IMG/VR virus record: IMGVR_UViG_3300017593_000751
Span: 1 to 64,000 of that record
Source of the DNA: a virus
Reading direction: 5' to 3' (one strand)
Length of the DNA: 64,000 nucleotides
Shown: one piece after another, positions 14,511 to 21,694 of the stretch
Layout of the letters: the number at the start of each line of letters is the position of its first letter
Position numbering within the stretch: the first letter of the stretch is position 1
Notes under the pieces: model-generated
Databases searched by the model: none
The model's input: the letters and a program-made list of their open reading frames with translations, nothing else
What the model was told of the DNA's origin: nothing
Program-made: the position numbers and the translations under genes

Positions 14511-15946
14511 TCAACCCTCTCCATCGGCATCACCACATAAATTATATCCGCCCCGGCAACAATTACCCAAGGCTTCCGCTCCGGCTCCTCCGGCCCCAAA
14601 ACCTCCACCTTTTCCCGGCCCGCCTTGGCCAAGGCGGAGAAGATGCTCTGCAAAAAGGCAGCATTGAATCCCGAAGCCACCTTCCCCCCCTTCATCTCCA
14701 CAGCCGGCATGGAGGCCCAAACCTTGGAATCGCCGGGATAACTTTTAACCTCGCGGCTCAAGAACAGCTCACCATCCGAAAAGGACACATCCACATAAAA
14801 CGTATCAGCCTCCGCCGCCCTCATCTGCTTGACTATTAGTTCAACCGCCTCTTTCGTCGGCTCTACTTCCAGCCCCCACCGATAAGCCGAAGCCTCCAAA
14901 CTCTCCGGCTTATCGGGGATAAAAGGCTTCCAATCCGGGAAGCCGCCCACCGGCGAACAACCCACGAGAAGAACGGCCTCCCCGAACTCACCGGAAGTCT
15001 CAAACCTCACATAATCCCAGGCTGCGGGCGACATCTCCGGCACCTGGTTTTCCTTCACCTCTTCGCCCCGAAGCTTTTTCCTGCCGTTCGCCAGCTCAGG
15101 GCGAAAACAGCTCACTTCACAGCTGTCCCCGCCAAAGGCTGAAACGACCTTGCCTTTCCTGGGGGCCAGCCGGGCCAAGAGACTAAAAGCCGAAGGAGGC
15201 ACCAAATAAGGCTTTTCCAACAGTTTGACTGTCTCTTTTGCTTCGTCCTCCGGCATAGTAGCAACGGCCTCTTCTATCCGCGATGTTGCTATAACATGCC
15301 CTTCGGTGGCCACCAGCCTTATCTCGCCGGGATAAAAGGCTATGCGGTTCAAGGCATATCTTGTGCCCACATCGGCACAAAAGTCCTTGACTACCTCAAA
15401 AGCCCGCAGCAAAGAGGCCGTGCCTGTGTGGACAACGCCGCCGGCGGCATCATCACTTAGCTGCACGGGCGAAGGATAATCGCCGGGGTCCAGACTTTCC
15501 AATGTCGCGCCTGCCTTGGCCTTGCTGCCCTTGCGTGGCTTCGATAGCTTCAAAAGAGCCTTGCTTTCACTGACATCTTCCGCAGGCCCGATGGACAAAA
15601 ACCCAACCTCTTTCGGTTTGTCTGGTCCTCTAAAAACCAGCTCAATTGGCCCATCGGCCCGGCCCAAGGCAGCCACCAAACGGCGAGCCGGCACCAGCAA
15701 AACCTTTGGTGCTTTCTCGCCGGCCTGGCGGACAACCACCGGCATTGTTAGCTCCAATGTAACCTCTAAATCAGTCGCCCTCAGCCGCAGCTTCGCCTCT
15801 TTGTGCAAAGCCTCCAAGTAAACACAAGACAAGACGGGCTTCGGAGTAGAACGTGGGACCACATAGTCCAACAAGCCCGCGGCCGCCTTCAATGCCTGCC
15901 CGTTGACTACTACCTTGGTCGCTTGAGAATCAATACCTTCGGTCAT
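14507..15946 (-). CDS. DNA polymerase III beta-type sliding clamp (late-arm copy)
   Basis: At 479 residues this is longer than the usual 360-380. Beta-clamp hallmarks include VLSCVYLEALHKEAKLRLRA and ATDLEVTLEL in domain 1, FCADVGTRYALNRIAFYP and LVATEGHVIATSRIE in domain 2, and the C-terminal YVVMPMERVD, equivalent to the YxVMPMRL end of DnaN. A 100-residue excess lies mostly in the middle and third domain. GGGAG precedes the ATG. It is separated from the polymerase gene by 13 kb and lies in the leftward block, so a role beyond replication is possible. Confidence 0.85.
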   Translation of the reverse strand: MTEGIDSQATKVVVNGQALKAAAGLLDYVVPRSTPKPVLSCVYLEALHKEAKLRLRATDLEVTLELTMPVVVRQAGEKAPKVLLVPARRLVAALGRADGPIELVFRGPDKPKEVGFLSIGPAEDVSESKALLKLSKPRKGSKAKAGATLESLDPGDYPSPVQLSDDAAGGVVHTGTASLLRAFEVVKDFCADVGTRYALNRIAFYPGEIRLVATEGHVIATSRIEEAVATMPEDEAKETVKLLEKPYLVPPSAFSLLARLAPRKGKVVSAFGGDSCEVSCFRPELANGRKKLRGEEVKENQVPEMSPAAWDYVRFETSGEFGEAVLLVGCSPVGGFPDWKPFIPDKPESLEASAYRWGLEVEPTKEAVELIVKQMRAAEADTFYVDVSFSDGELFLSREVKSYPGDSKVWASMPAVEMKGGKVASGFNAAFLQSIFSALAKAGREKVEVLGPEEPERKPWVIVAGADIIYVVMPMERVD

Positions 15947-15966
15947 TTCAATCTCCCTTCTGTTTC

Positions 15967-15972
15967 ATTATA
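15967..15972 (-). promoter_or_regulatory. -10-like TATAAT box before the clamp gene
   Basis: The minus strand reads GGCATATAATGAAAC 20 bases upstream of the clamp ATG. No -35 box is visible at 16-18 bases. The flanking GGCATATAATG matches the -10 context of the right-arm promoters. Confidence 0.5.
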
Positions 15973-16024
15973 TGCCACAAACGGAGAAGCCCTTCAAATA
16001 GACAGCTTTATCGGGCCTCCCTCA

Positions 16025-16101
16025 GTCGTTAGCAATTCGGCGCGGCGCTCGAAGTCCGCTTCGAGAGCCCAAGCGTTTGAGGCTGGCCTGCTTCTAACGA
16101 C
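16025..16101 (-). ncRNA. 77-nt stem-loop structure upstream of the clamp gene
   Basis: On the minus strand GTCGTTAG at the 5' end pairs perfectly with CTAACGAC at the 3' end, enclosing 61 bases. Inside, CTCGAAG-cgga-CTTCGAG forms a perfect 7-bp hairpin and AAGC/GCTT a short one. The gap 15947-16106 holds no gene. The size is tRNA-like, but there is no T-loop or acceptor, so it is not called a tRNA. Confidence 0.4.
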
Positions 16102-16106
16102 CAACG

Positions 16107-16370
16107 CTAGGGCCGCAAACCGCCGCCGCGCTCTTTATCTTCGTTTCCTTCTCTGATTTTCCGCCACCGCCTCTTCCGCCTATCGTAGGCGAACACGACC
16201 GTCTTGACGAATGGCCGCGACATGGCCTGCAAGAACGTATCAACGGCCCGTTGAGCATTCCGCCGGCTCGCGTAGCCCTCGCCGCTGTCGGCCATGATGC
16301 GGCCATTCCGGGCCACCGCCCGCCAGCGCCACAAGCCGTCGGCGGAGGATTTGTAGATTTCAATCTTCAT
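16107..16370 (-). CDS. DUF1508/YegP-like small basic protein
   Basis: This 87-residue protein has WRWRAVARNGRIMADSGEGY followed by SRRNAQRAV, which closely matches the YegP/DUF1508 repeat (strand, strand, helix). The C-terminus is highly basic. It is paralogous to the C-terminal half of the next gene upstream. Family members have no firmly known function. Confidence 0.7.
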   Translation of the reverse strand: MKIEIYKSSADGLWRWRAVARNGRIMADSGEGYASRRNAQRAVDTFLQAMSRPFVKTVVFAYDRRKRRWRKIREGNEDKERGGGLRP

Positions 16371-16801
16371 CTGACTCGCCTCGGCAAAGTCTGCCAGCCA
16401 GTCATGCTCCCCTTGTCATCCTTGAAAACTATTTTCAACCGGGGCAATTTCATATACGAGATAAATCGCTTCAGCGCTTGCAATGCACCGCGGCGCGTTA
16501 TGTATGTTTCGTCGCTAGCGGCCAACACCTGACGGTTGCGGGCAACGGCCCGCCAGCCCCATGAGCCGCTAGGGTACTGGTAAACCTCAATCTCGCAGCC
16601 GCCGCAGCCGTCGTTGGTTTGCAACAATTCTCTCACGGCCCCCGTGGCTTCGTCCAACACCTCCCAAGCGGACCTCAACGACAACTCCGCAATATCCTGT
16701 TTGCCCCACTCCAGCTCCATAGATGCGTTGAAGATACGGTCCGCAGCCGCGCTGGCTTGATGGTATGCGGTTACTAAAGCTTTTCTCTTCTCAAATGTCA
16801 T
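16367..16801 (-). CDS. YegP/DUF1508-like protein with helical N-terminus
   Basis: The start at 16801 (GAGAGG upstream) is preferred over ATGs at 16822 and 16840, giving 144 residues. The first 75 residues are helical. The rest has SGSWGWRAVARNRQVLAASD then ETYITRRGALQALKRF, matching the YegP-like repeat of its downstream paralogue. The function is unknown. Confidence 0.65.
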   Translation of the reverse strand: MTFEKRKALVTAYHQASAAADRIFNASMELEWGKQDIAELSLRSAWEVLDEATGAVRELLQTNDGCGGCEIEVYQYPSGSWGWRAVARNRQVLAASDETYITRRGALQALKRFISYMKLPRLKIVFKDDKGSMTGWQTLPRRVR

Positions 16802-16802
16802 A

Positions 16803-17135
16803 TCAGTCCTCTCTTTCGTCATTCCCGCCCATCCGGCCAAGAACCTTTTGACTTGCCCTTTCCGCCTGCCTTTTCATGTCCTCACAAACCGCAAGCACCA
16901 ACTTCCCGCCGCAGGAATGTTCCTTGTCCGCTCCCCGAGCTCCCTCAATTATCAATTCCATCGCCTGTAGCAAACACGCACGGGCTTGGTCGGGGTCGGT
17001 GAAGTCGAAAATCCCGCCCTCGTGCCCCACCAATTGGTTCCCTTTACTCGTCCCCGCGACCACCAGAACGAGCCTTATATCATGACCCTCTAATCGCTTG
17101 TTTTCGAACCAAGCTTTGAACTCTTGAAATGTCAT
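16803..17135 (-). CDS. Hypothetical protein
   Basis: This 110-residue protein has an AAGGAAG site before the ATG. It is alpha/beta, with IRLVLVVAGTSKGNQ and a helix with two cysteines (EHSCGGKLVLAVCEDMKRQ). The function is unknown. Confidence 0.55.
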   Translation of the reverse strand: MTFQEFKAWFENKRLEGHDIRLVLVVAGTSKGNQLVGHEGGIFDFTDPDQARACLLQAMELIIEGARGADKEHSCGGKLVLAVCEDMKRQAERASQKVLGRMGGNDERED

Positions 17136-17169
17136 CGCCGGCTTCCTTCTTTTTGACTCAACCTCCGCC

Positions 17170-17490
17170 TTACATCGCGGGCATTACACCGTCTGTCGGA
17201 TGTCGCGGGATGCTGTACGGCCACGTCGAGCCGTCATACTCGCCGATAGCGATAACCTTGGTTGGCGTCCAAGCCCAAACGGGAGGGCACTCAATCAACC
17301 CGAGGCCCTCATCAAACTCGTAATCCAACCAGCCTTGGGCCTCCTCCCAAGACAGCAGCTTCCCTTTAGGCATCTCGTCGTAACGGGGCACGGCATCCTC
17401 ATTACAAGCTCCATCCATTCTGCCGATAACGACGCCCTCAATCGGCTCGCCATCGGCCTCTCTCAAAATCCATTCCTTGAGGTTCGCCAC
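17170..17490 (-). CDS. Hypothetical protein
   Basis: This 106-residue protein starts with GTG at 17490, behind GAAAGGAAA. It is acidic with a tryptophan-rich middle (LLSWEEAQGWLDYEFDEGLG). The function is unknown. Confidence 0.5.
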   Translation of the reverse strand: MANLKEWILREADGEPIEGVVIGRMDGACNEDAVPRYDEMPKGKLLSWEEAQGWLDYEFDEGLGLIECPPVWAWTPTKVIAIGEYDGSTWPYSIPRHPTDGVMPAM

Positions 17491-17502
17491 GATGCTTTCC
17501 TT

Positions 17503-18009
17503 TCATCTCCGACCCATCGGCCTGAGGCCGAACGCACTTATCCGGCCCTCTATTCGCAGCCCCTGCGGTGTAACGCAGGACCGCCAGGCAGGCAACTCAA
17601 ATCGCCAGCGCAGGCGATTCCAACCCTTGAGGCTGGGGAGTCCCTCCGTCGCCTCTAACGTTGCCTTTGTGCCACGCGGGAAGATGAGGGCCCGCAAGAC
17701 TCGCGGGTCGTCAAGTATTTGTTTCGATACATCGGTGACGCGCCCGCTGTCGGTCGGGAAACCCAAGATGACGCATTGGGAGCCGTCGAGTGACGCCAGT
17801 GCAGGCACCAAGACGGTCTCGCGGGGCATTTTATCCCAACGAATCAACGCAACGACCCAGGTGAACAAATGGACCTCGTATATGTTGCCCTTGTCGTCGT
17901 AAGCGTAGCCGTCCGCCTGCACGGCACCCTGCAAGAAGGGCAGGACATGTTCGGTGATTGCCGCTCTTGCCCGGCGAATGAATTGTTTTCTAATGCTGAC
18001 CTGTTTCAT
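17503..18009 (-). CDS. Hypothetical protein, paralogue of the right-arm gene at 24547
   Basis: In this 168-residue protein residues 115-145 (ALIFPRGTKATLEATEGL and GWNRLRWRFEL) align with EFFFPQGTRAGLEEWMSL and GWGRLSWSYGY in the right-arm protein. The shared core is a FPxGT turn and helix, then an alternating strand. AAGGAGC precedes the ATG. The 3' third has strong hairpin potential but still aligns as protein. Confidence 0.6.
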   Translation of the reverse strand: MKQVSIRKQFIRRARAAITEHVLPFLQGAVQADGYAYDDKGNIYEVHLFTWVVALIRWDKMPRETVLVPALASLDGSQCVILGFPTDSGRVTDVSKQILDDPRVLRALIFPRGTKATLEATEGLPSLKGWNRLRWRFELPAWRSCVTPQGLRIEGRISAFGLRPMGRR

Positions 18010-18110
18010 GTCGTCAGCGCTCCTTCGGTTTCACAATCCTCTCGGCGGCTCCCGACCAGCTAACTGGCCACGTAATCCATTCCGTGAGGTTAACCTTGGT
18101 GCTTGCTTTC

Positions 18111-18575
18111 TTACAGCGTTGCTGGAGTCCTTTCGTCCGCCTTCAAAACCGCCATGATGAACGCGGCGTCAATATCACCAAACCAAACACAACGCCCCTC
18201 TTTCTCTTCGGCCCAAATCACCTTCTCGAAATAGTCGCCACTCCAAGTCAAAACAAGTCTCCTCCTCTGCGCGTTAAGCGAAGGTTCGTACTCTTTATGC
18301 ACCGACCAACCGCTACCGCGAGGCTGAATCCACACGCCCCTCTCACTGATATAATTCATAGCCCAATCGCGCAGTAGGGCGAGCGCTACCGACGGCTCAA
18401 TCACATACGTAGGGAGCCGCTCAAATGATTCCAAAGAGACTACCAGCATCCAACCTTTTCCTTCAACCCGAGACAGCTTCGCCTCCGGCGGGGCAGGCGT
18501 CACCAACGGCACAACCGGATTGCCCATCTTTTCAATGGCCGCCTTGCCGTCCTTCGATTCCCAGTTTTTCAACAT
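18111..18575 (-). CDS. Hypothetical protein of the strand/helix family
   Basis: The ATG at 18575, just after the stop of the upstream gene, gives 154 residues; longer upstream extensions of this frame are antisense-like and basic. It has SVALALLRDWAMNYISERGVW, RLVLTWSGDYFEKVIWAEEK and DIDAAFIMAVLKAD, the last like the recurring strand/helix signature. The function is unknown. Confidence 0.55.
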   Translation of the reverse strand: MLKNWESKDGKAAIEKMGNPVVPLVTPAPPEAKLSRVEGKGWMLVVSLESFERLPTYVIEPSVALALLRDWAMNYISERGVWIQPRGSGWSVHKEYEPSLNAQRRRLVLTWSGDYFEKVIWAEEKEGRCVWFGDIDAAFIMAVLKADERTPATL

Positions 18576-18580
18576 GCCAA

Positions 18581-19192
18581 CTATTTCCTTTCCGCCCACC
18601 GCCGATACCCCGCAGGCCCTCGGCGGTACAATTCGGCCATTTGCTCCGGCGTGGAAGCGCCGACCCTCGGCGCGTAGTATTCCAGCCAGGCCCGAACCAG
18701 CCGCCGGCACTGGGCCACGTCGTACGGGTCCACCGTCTCGCCGGTCAGGCGCATCACGTCCTCGGCCCATATCGGCGTCACCTGGAACTCGCCCCGCTCG
18801 CCGGCAGGACCGACCACGCCGCGCCGGCAGCGCGGGTCTTGGCCGTAGCGGGACTCGCGCCAGTGAATCAGCTTAACCGCCCTATCCCAAACGTCCACCA
18901 CTGGCCGAGAACCCAGCTGCCACAAACTGTCTGATGACGAAGAAAACGAAACGGGGTTATTCGTCTGTCCTGCCTTCTTCATTAGGGCTTCAAGGCGGGT
19001 TATACGTTTTTCTAATCGGGCCAAACGCTCCTCAAATTGGCCCAAACAATATCCCAAGGTCGCCCCCACCGCCGAAAGCACTAAAAACCCCGCGACTGTT
19101 TTGGGCCAAAAACCTGAACCTTTCCTTGGAGCCTCAAGCGGTTCAAACGGCGAAGGGTCATGCGGGATGTTCTTCTTGCCCGCAGCGACCAT
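18581..19192 (-). CDS. Membrane-anchored lytic-transglycosylase-like protein
   Basis: This 203-residue protein has a transmembrane helix at about 34-50 (AGFLVLSAVGATLGYCLG), a coiled coil at 52-75, and a C-terminal lysozyme-fold-like domain with WRESRYGQDPRCRRG, GPAGERGEFQVTPIW and a tyrosine helix. The glutamate in ESRYGQD is the expected catalytic residue of transglycosylase-type lysozymes. It could be the lysis enzyme or a virion muramidase. It overlaps the next upstream gene by 35 bases. Confidence 0.65.
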   Translation of the reverse strand: MVAAGKKNIPHDPSPFEPLEAPRKGSGFWPKTVAGFLVLSAVGATLGYCLGQFEERLARLEKRITRLEALMKKAGQTNNPVSFSSSSDSLWQLGSRPVVDVWDRAVKLIHWRESRYGQDPRCRRGVVGPAGERGEFQVTPIWAEDVMRLTGETVDPYDVAQCRRLVRAWLEYYAPRVGASTPEQMAELYRRGPAGYRRWAERK

Positions 19193-19394
19193 TTCCTTCT
19201 CCTTTCTTCAAATCCAACCAACCCGCATCCAACACTTGCTTCACGGCCTCCCATAAACGCTTTGCAGTGGCATAGTACATGTTGGGGTTCCCGCGGAGCC
19301 TAACCCCGCAAGAATACCAGCCATTCTCGTAAGACAACTCCCATTCATCACAGCAGCTTTTAAGGCGTTGAAAAGCTTCTTCGTCAATCATCAT
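19158..19394 (-). CDS. Small protein with WELxxxxGYxC hairpin/helix module
   Basis: This 78-residue protein contains CCDEWELSYENGWYSCGVRL and then AKRLWEAVKQVLDAGWL. This resembles the module in the right-arm gene at 35827 (WELYRHKSKGYACGIK). A GAGGGTGAG stretch precedes the ATG at 19394. The function is unknown. Confidence 0.6.
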   Translation of the reverse strand: MMIDEEAFQRLKSCCDEWELSYENGWYSCGVRLRGNPNMYYATAKRLWEAVKQVLDAGWLDLKKGEGNGRCGQEEHPA

Positions 19395-19411
19395 TTCTTC
19401 GTCTCACCCTC

Positions 19412-19417
19412 ATTATA
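19412..19417 (-). promoter_or_regulatory. -10-like TATAAT box
   Basis: The minus strand reads GGGTATAATGAGGGTGAG just upstream of the gene starting at 19394. There is no clear -35. It overlaps the stop end of the preceding gene. Confidence 0.45.
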
Positions 19418-19661
19418 CCCGCCGGGACTTCAACCACCTCGGCAGATTCCAGATATACAAGCCAGCTATAGCTAAAGCCATGACGGTCATGCCTATCCCA
19501 TCCCAACCCAAGCCGATAGAATACACCAACCAAGGCACTTGGATAGCCAAACCGAATAAAGGAGCCCACCAGAACCGACGGGCGTGGAAAGCCCTGTCCA
19601 GAATCGTCAAAGGCAGCAGAATCAAGCTCAAAATGCTCAGCCAACTCACAGGTCTTCCCAT
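19413..19661 (-). CDS. Small multi-spanning membrane protein
   Basis: This 82-residue protein has three hydrophobic segments (SWLSILSLILLPLTIL, WWAPLFGLAIQVPWLVYSIG, GMTVMALAIAGLYIW) and a basic C-terminus. Its ATG lies inside the end of the upstream gene. It may be a lysis or membrane protein; the lytic-transglycosylase-like gene is nearby. Confidence 0.55.
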   Translation of the reverse strand: MGRPVSWLSILSLILLPLTILDRAFHARRFWWAPLFGLAIQVPWLVYSIGLGWDGIGMTVMALAIAGLYIWNLPRWLKSRRV

Positions 19662-20341
19662 TCGTATTGCTTCGGCTGGTCTGGCGAAGGTGCTTCCCCC
19701 TCCTTCTTCTCCCGCTTAGCTGGTTTGGCAACCTTGGTGGTCTTGGCAACCTTGGCAACCTTGGCGGAACTGGCGGCTTTCTCCGCCTTCCCCGCCCGTT
19801 CCTCCGCCCTGGCCAATAGCTTCTTCAACCTTTCGTTCTCTTCCACGACAGCGTAGATGTCAAAGTCCGATTTGACCGCGTGAACACCAGGAAATCGAGT
19901 TTCAAAAACGACAGGGCGTTCCTTGTCCACATGAAGGCCCTTGCCGGCCAATCTCTCCCACGTAGGGGCCAGCTGGGCGAAGGTGGTGGGGCTTTTCTTG
20001 AGCATGTCCAAAAAGAACCTGCCCGGCCCATAGGCTTGGAGGGCTTCCATCATCTGCTCGAAGATGGACTCATCTGGCAGAGACTTGTCCTCAGGCTTGC
20101 CTTTGGCTGCGCGAATCTCGGCCAACCTCATCAATTCCTTGGTCTTACCCCTTCCCGGCCCCCCGGCCCATCCCTTCTGGAATCCGCTATACCGTTTAGG
20201 CTGTTCAGACAAGGACTTATCGTTGTTCTCCTGAACCGAAGAAGAACCGGAAGACCCTTCCGAAACGGGCTGTTCAGATGGGGATTTAGCCGTGTTGGAA
20301 ACCGGCCTCCGCCTTTTTTTATTTTCTTTTTTTCTGGTCAT
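19646..20341 (-). CDS. DUF5681-like protein, possible small terminase
   Basis: This 231-residue protein has a basic/low-complexity N-terminus, then YSGFQKGWAGGPGRGKTKEL, which matches the FKKGxSGNPGGR-type motif of DUF5681 phage proteins often found as small-terminase candidates. The C-terminus has a coiled coil and an alanine/lysine repeat (AKVAKVAKTTKVAKPAK). It lies in the late block upstream of terminase but 10 kb away. The small-terminase role is a guess. Confidence 0.5.
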   Translation of the reverse strand: MTRKKENKKRRRPVSNTAKSPSEQPVSEGSSGSSSVQENNDKSLSEQPKRYSGFQKGWAGGPGRGKTKELMRLAEIRAAKGKPEDKSLPDESIFEQMMEALQAYGPGRFFLDMLKKSPTTFAQLAPTWERLAGKGLHVDKERPVVFETRFPGVHAVKSDFDIYAVVEENERLKKLLARAEERAGKAEKAASSAKVAKVAKTTKVAKPAKREKKEGEAPSPDQPKQYEWEDL

Positions 20342-20430
20342 TCCGAAGGCTTTGCTTCACTCTTTTTCTGATAGAGCTTATTAGCCCAATAAACCGCAGC
20401 TGCCTTGATTCCCTTGGCCGCTCGGCTCAT
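20338..20430 (-). CDS. 30-residue helical peptide, translationally coupled
   Basis: The ATG at 20430 has AAAAGG just upstream, and the TGA stop overlaps the ATG of the next gene (ATGA). It reads MSRAAKGIKAAAVYWANKLY then QKKSEAKPSE. The same frame is open upstream into the previous gene, with closely spaced cysteines (GCCDDDPSELDCE), so a longer form with a non-ATG start is possible. Coupling on both sides supports expression. Confidence 0.45.
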   Translation of the reverse strand: MSRAAKGIKAAAVYWANKLYQKKSEAKPSE

Positions 20431-20462
20431 CACCTTTTCGGCCTCTTGTCTTGTTTCGCAAT

Positions 20463-20795
20463 CTAGCTCGGAAGGGTCATCATCACAGCAACCCCTGTCC
20501 CCCAAACGTGTGCGATAACTTTTCCAGCCTCTCCGCCTTGGCGAACGACGGACAAATCAGGAAATATCTCCGAGACTACGGACACCTCGGAGTCGTCGTA
20601 CAAAACCTCTGGCTTGGCTTCTTCCCCGTCCGGCATGAACCCGGCCCGCAACTCTTCGGCCTGTTCCAACACCCGCATCGTAACAGTGTAATCCTCCAGC
20701 TGACATAGCTCCACCAAAAGCACACCCTTTACACCCACCACATGGCGGACATACCTAAAGACCTCACGGTCATCTATTAGCTCTAACTTTTCCAT
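20463..20795 (-). CDS. Hypothetical protein, first gene of the leftward block
   Basis: The ATG at 20795 (AGGGAGAAAGCAG upstream) gives 110 residues; the frame is open further upstream through the inverted repeat, but that part has no start with a site. It has MEKLELIDDREVFRYVRHVV, VLLVELCQLEDYTVTMRVLE and acidic stretches. Being promoter-proximal, it may be regulatory, but no DNA-binding motif is seen. Confidence 0.55.
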   Translation of the reverse strand: MEKLELIDDREVFRYVRHVVGVKGVLLVELCQLEDYTVTMRVLEQAEELRAGFMPDGEEAKPEVLYDDSEVSVVSEIFPDLSVVRQGGEAGKVIAHVWGTGVAVMMTLPS

Positions 20796-20817
20796 TCTGC
20801 TTTCTCCCTTCGCTCTT

Positions 20818-20823
20818 ATTATA
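20818..20823 (-). promoter_or_regulatory. -10-like TATAAT box of the leftward block
   Basis: The minus strand reads CCATATAATAAGAGCG, 23 bases before the first leftward gene. At 16-18 bases upstream there is no TTGACA-like box (AAAGGC). Confidence 0.5.
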
Positions 20824-20898
20824 TGGACGTTGCGGCGAGGGCCTTTGCTTTGACTTTGGCAGGACACACGAAGCCACTGCCTAGACCAAACCAGAAAA

Positions 20899-20984
20899 CC
20901 GCCATATTTGCCCTGTAAGGCGTTTTCTGACCCAAATGGTATCCATCTACCACCTGGGCCGAGAAAACGCCTCCTGCGGCCAGC
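20899..20984 (-). repeat. 86-bp inverted repeat, left copy
   Basis: This sequence, read on the minus strand, matches 60315-60400 read on the plus strand at about 79 of 86 positions. It includes GGCCGCAGGAGGCGTTTTCT and GGATACCATTTGGG. It lies at the divergence point of the two transcription blocks. The mate lies at the convergence point. Confidence 0.85.
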
Positions 20985-21194
20985 TGGGCGGCCTGCTGGG
21001 CAAACCAACGGACGGGGCGGCTCAACAAATCAGACCTTTCGTTTCCCAATAGTCATTTTCAGGGCTGATTCCCTTCGCCGAACGGCCAGCAACCTCAGCC
21101 GAGATTCCCACGGCCACCTTTGACCTTTCCTTCCCTTGTTTTTAGCTCTTTTCAACGGCCCTTTGACAAAGGACCACGGCCACCGGGCCTTTCA

Positions 21195-21400
21195 TTGACA
21201 TAACTTGTTGCCTCCCAAAGAGAAACGTCTATAAGCGATGTTTTTATTTTTCGTTTGACGTAAGTCTTTGGCCTCCAAAGAGAAGCACTTTCAGAAAGTC
21301 CCTCAAAACGGCATTAGGTGCCGTTTTTCGTTCCTTTTTATTTTTCGTTTGACGTAAGTTGTTGGCTCCCTTGGGGAAGCACTTTCAGAAAGTCCTTCAC
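21195..21400 (+). repeat. Three direct repeats, TTGACRTAA type
   Basis: Copies begin with TTGACATAAC at 21195, TTGACGTAAG at 21255 and TTGACGTAAG at 21349. The second and third share a preceding TTTTTATTTTTCGT and a trailing GCACTTTCAGAAAGTCC; all share a GTTGSCTCCCAAAGAGAA-like middle. None has a -10 at promoter spacing. They could be binding sites for an initiator or a regulator. Confidence 0.7.
21305..21328. terminator. Rho-independent terminator
   Basis: AAAACGGCA-ttagg-TGCCGTTTTT forms a perfect stem with a T-run on the plus strand and an A-run on its 5' side, so it can act in both directions. It separates the second and third direct repeats. Confidence 0.7.
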
Positions 21401-21542
21401 GAGGGACTTTCCGACTATATGTTTATTAATATATACTGTTTAAACCACTATACTAGTTTAAATTAGTTTAAATCAGTTTAAACTAGTTTAAAGAAGCAAC
21501 ATAAAGTCGGAAAGTCCTTCACGAGGTATTTTCTGAAAGTGC
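21379..21542. repeat. 37-bp inverted repeats flanking an AT-rich core
   Basis: The arms are 21379-21415 and 21506-21542, matching at about 31 of 37 positions as inverted copies (GCACTTTCAGAAAGTCC... and ...TTTCTGAAAGTGC). The 90 bases between are very AT-rich and contain the iterons. Each arm also contains a smaller internal palindrome around GAAAGTCC. Confidence 0.75.
21438..21492. repeat. GTTTAAA iterons (five, four at exact 10-bp period)
   Basis: GTTTAAA starts at 21438, 21456, 21466, 21476 and 21486. The last four are spaced exactly 10 bases, one helical turn. The first is a perfect GTTTAAAC palindrome. An adjacent TTATTAATATATACT would melt easily. This is the layout of replication-initiator binding sites. 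Confidence 0.8.
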
Positions 21543-21694
21543 AACCTTATGGCTCCCATCACGTTGCGTTTTTGCTTGTCCCTCCTTTTTTGTTTTTGCC
21601 TTTCGGAACACCAAATCCGGGCGTACAATGAAAGCGAAGAAGGGAACAAACGCCCGTTGGTTTTTAGCTTGACCTAGCTAAAGGAAAGCAAAAG

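Larger units (their letters stand above)
20985..21694. other. Non-coding divergence region, candidate replication origin
   Basis: No convincing gene lies between the leftward gene at 20795 and the rightward gene at 21695. The region holds three direct repeats, a terminator, an AT-rich core with 10-bp iterons, and flanking inverted repeats, all listed separately. This combination at the switch of transcription direction is typical of an iteron-type origin plus divergent control region. Replication function is inferred, not shown. Confidence 0.6.

Noticed and set aside
16025-16101. tRNA gene
   Set aside because: The size and closing stem fit, but the D-arm, anticodon arm and T-loop consensus are absent. 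No other tRNA was seen either.
17503-17660. Series of strong hairpins resembling a structured RNA
   Set aside because: The stretch is the 3' end of a gene whose protein aligns with the right-arm paralogue at 24547, so coding explains it better. Structure is possible but unsupported.
20819-21049. Leftward 76-codon frame through the left 86-bp repeat
   Set aside because: It has only a TTG start without a ribosome binding site, its end overlaps the -10 box, and the equivalent frame in the right copy has a stop. Kept as repeat, not gene.
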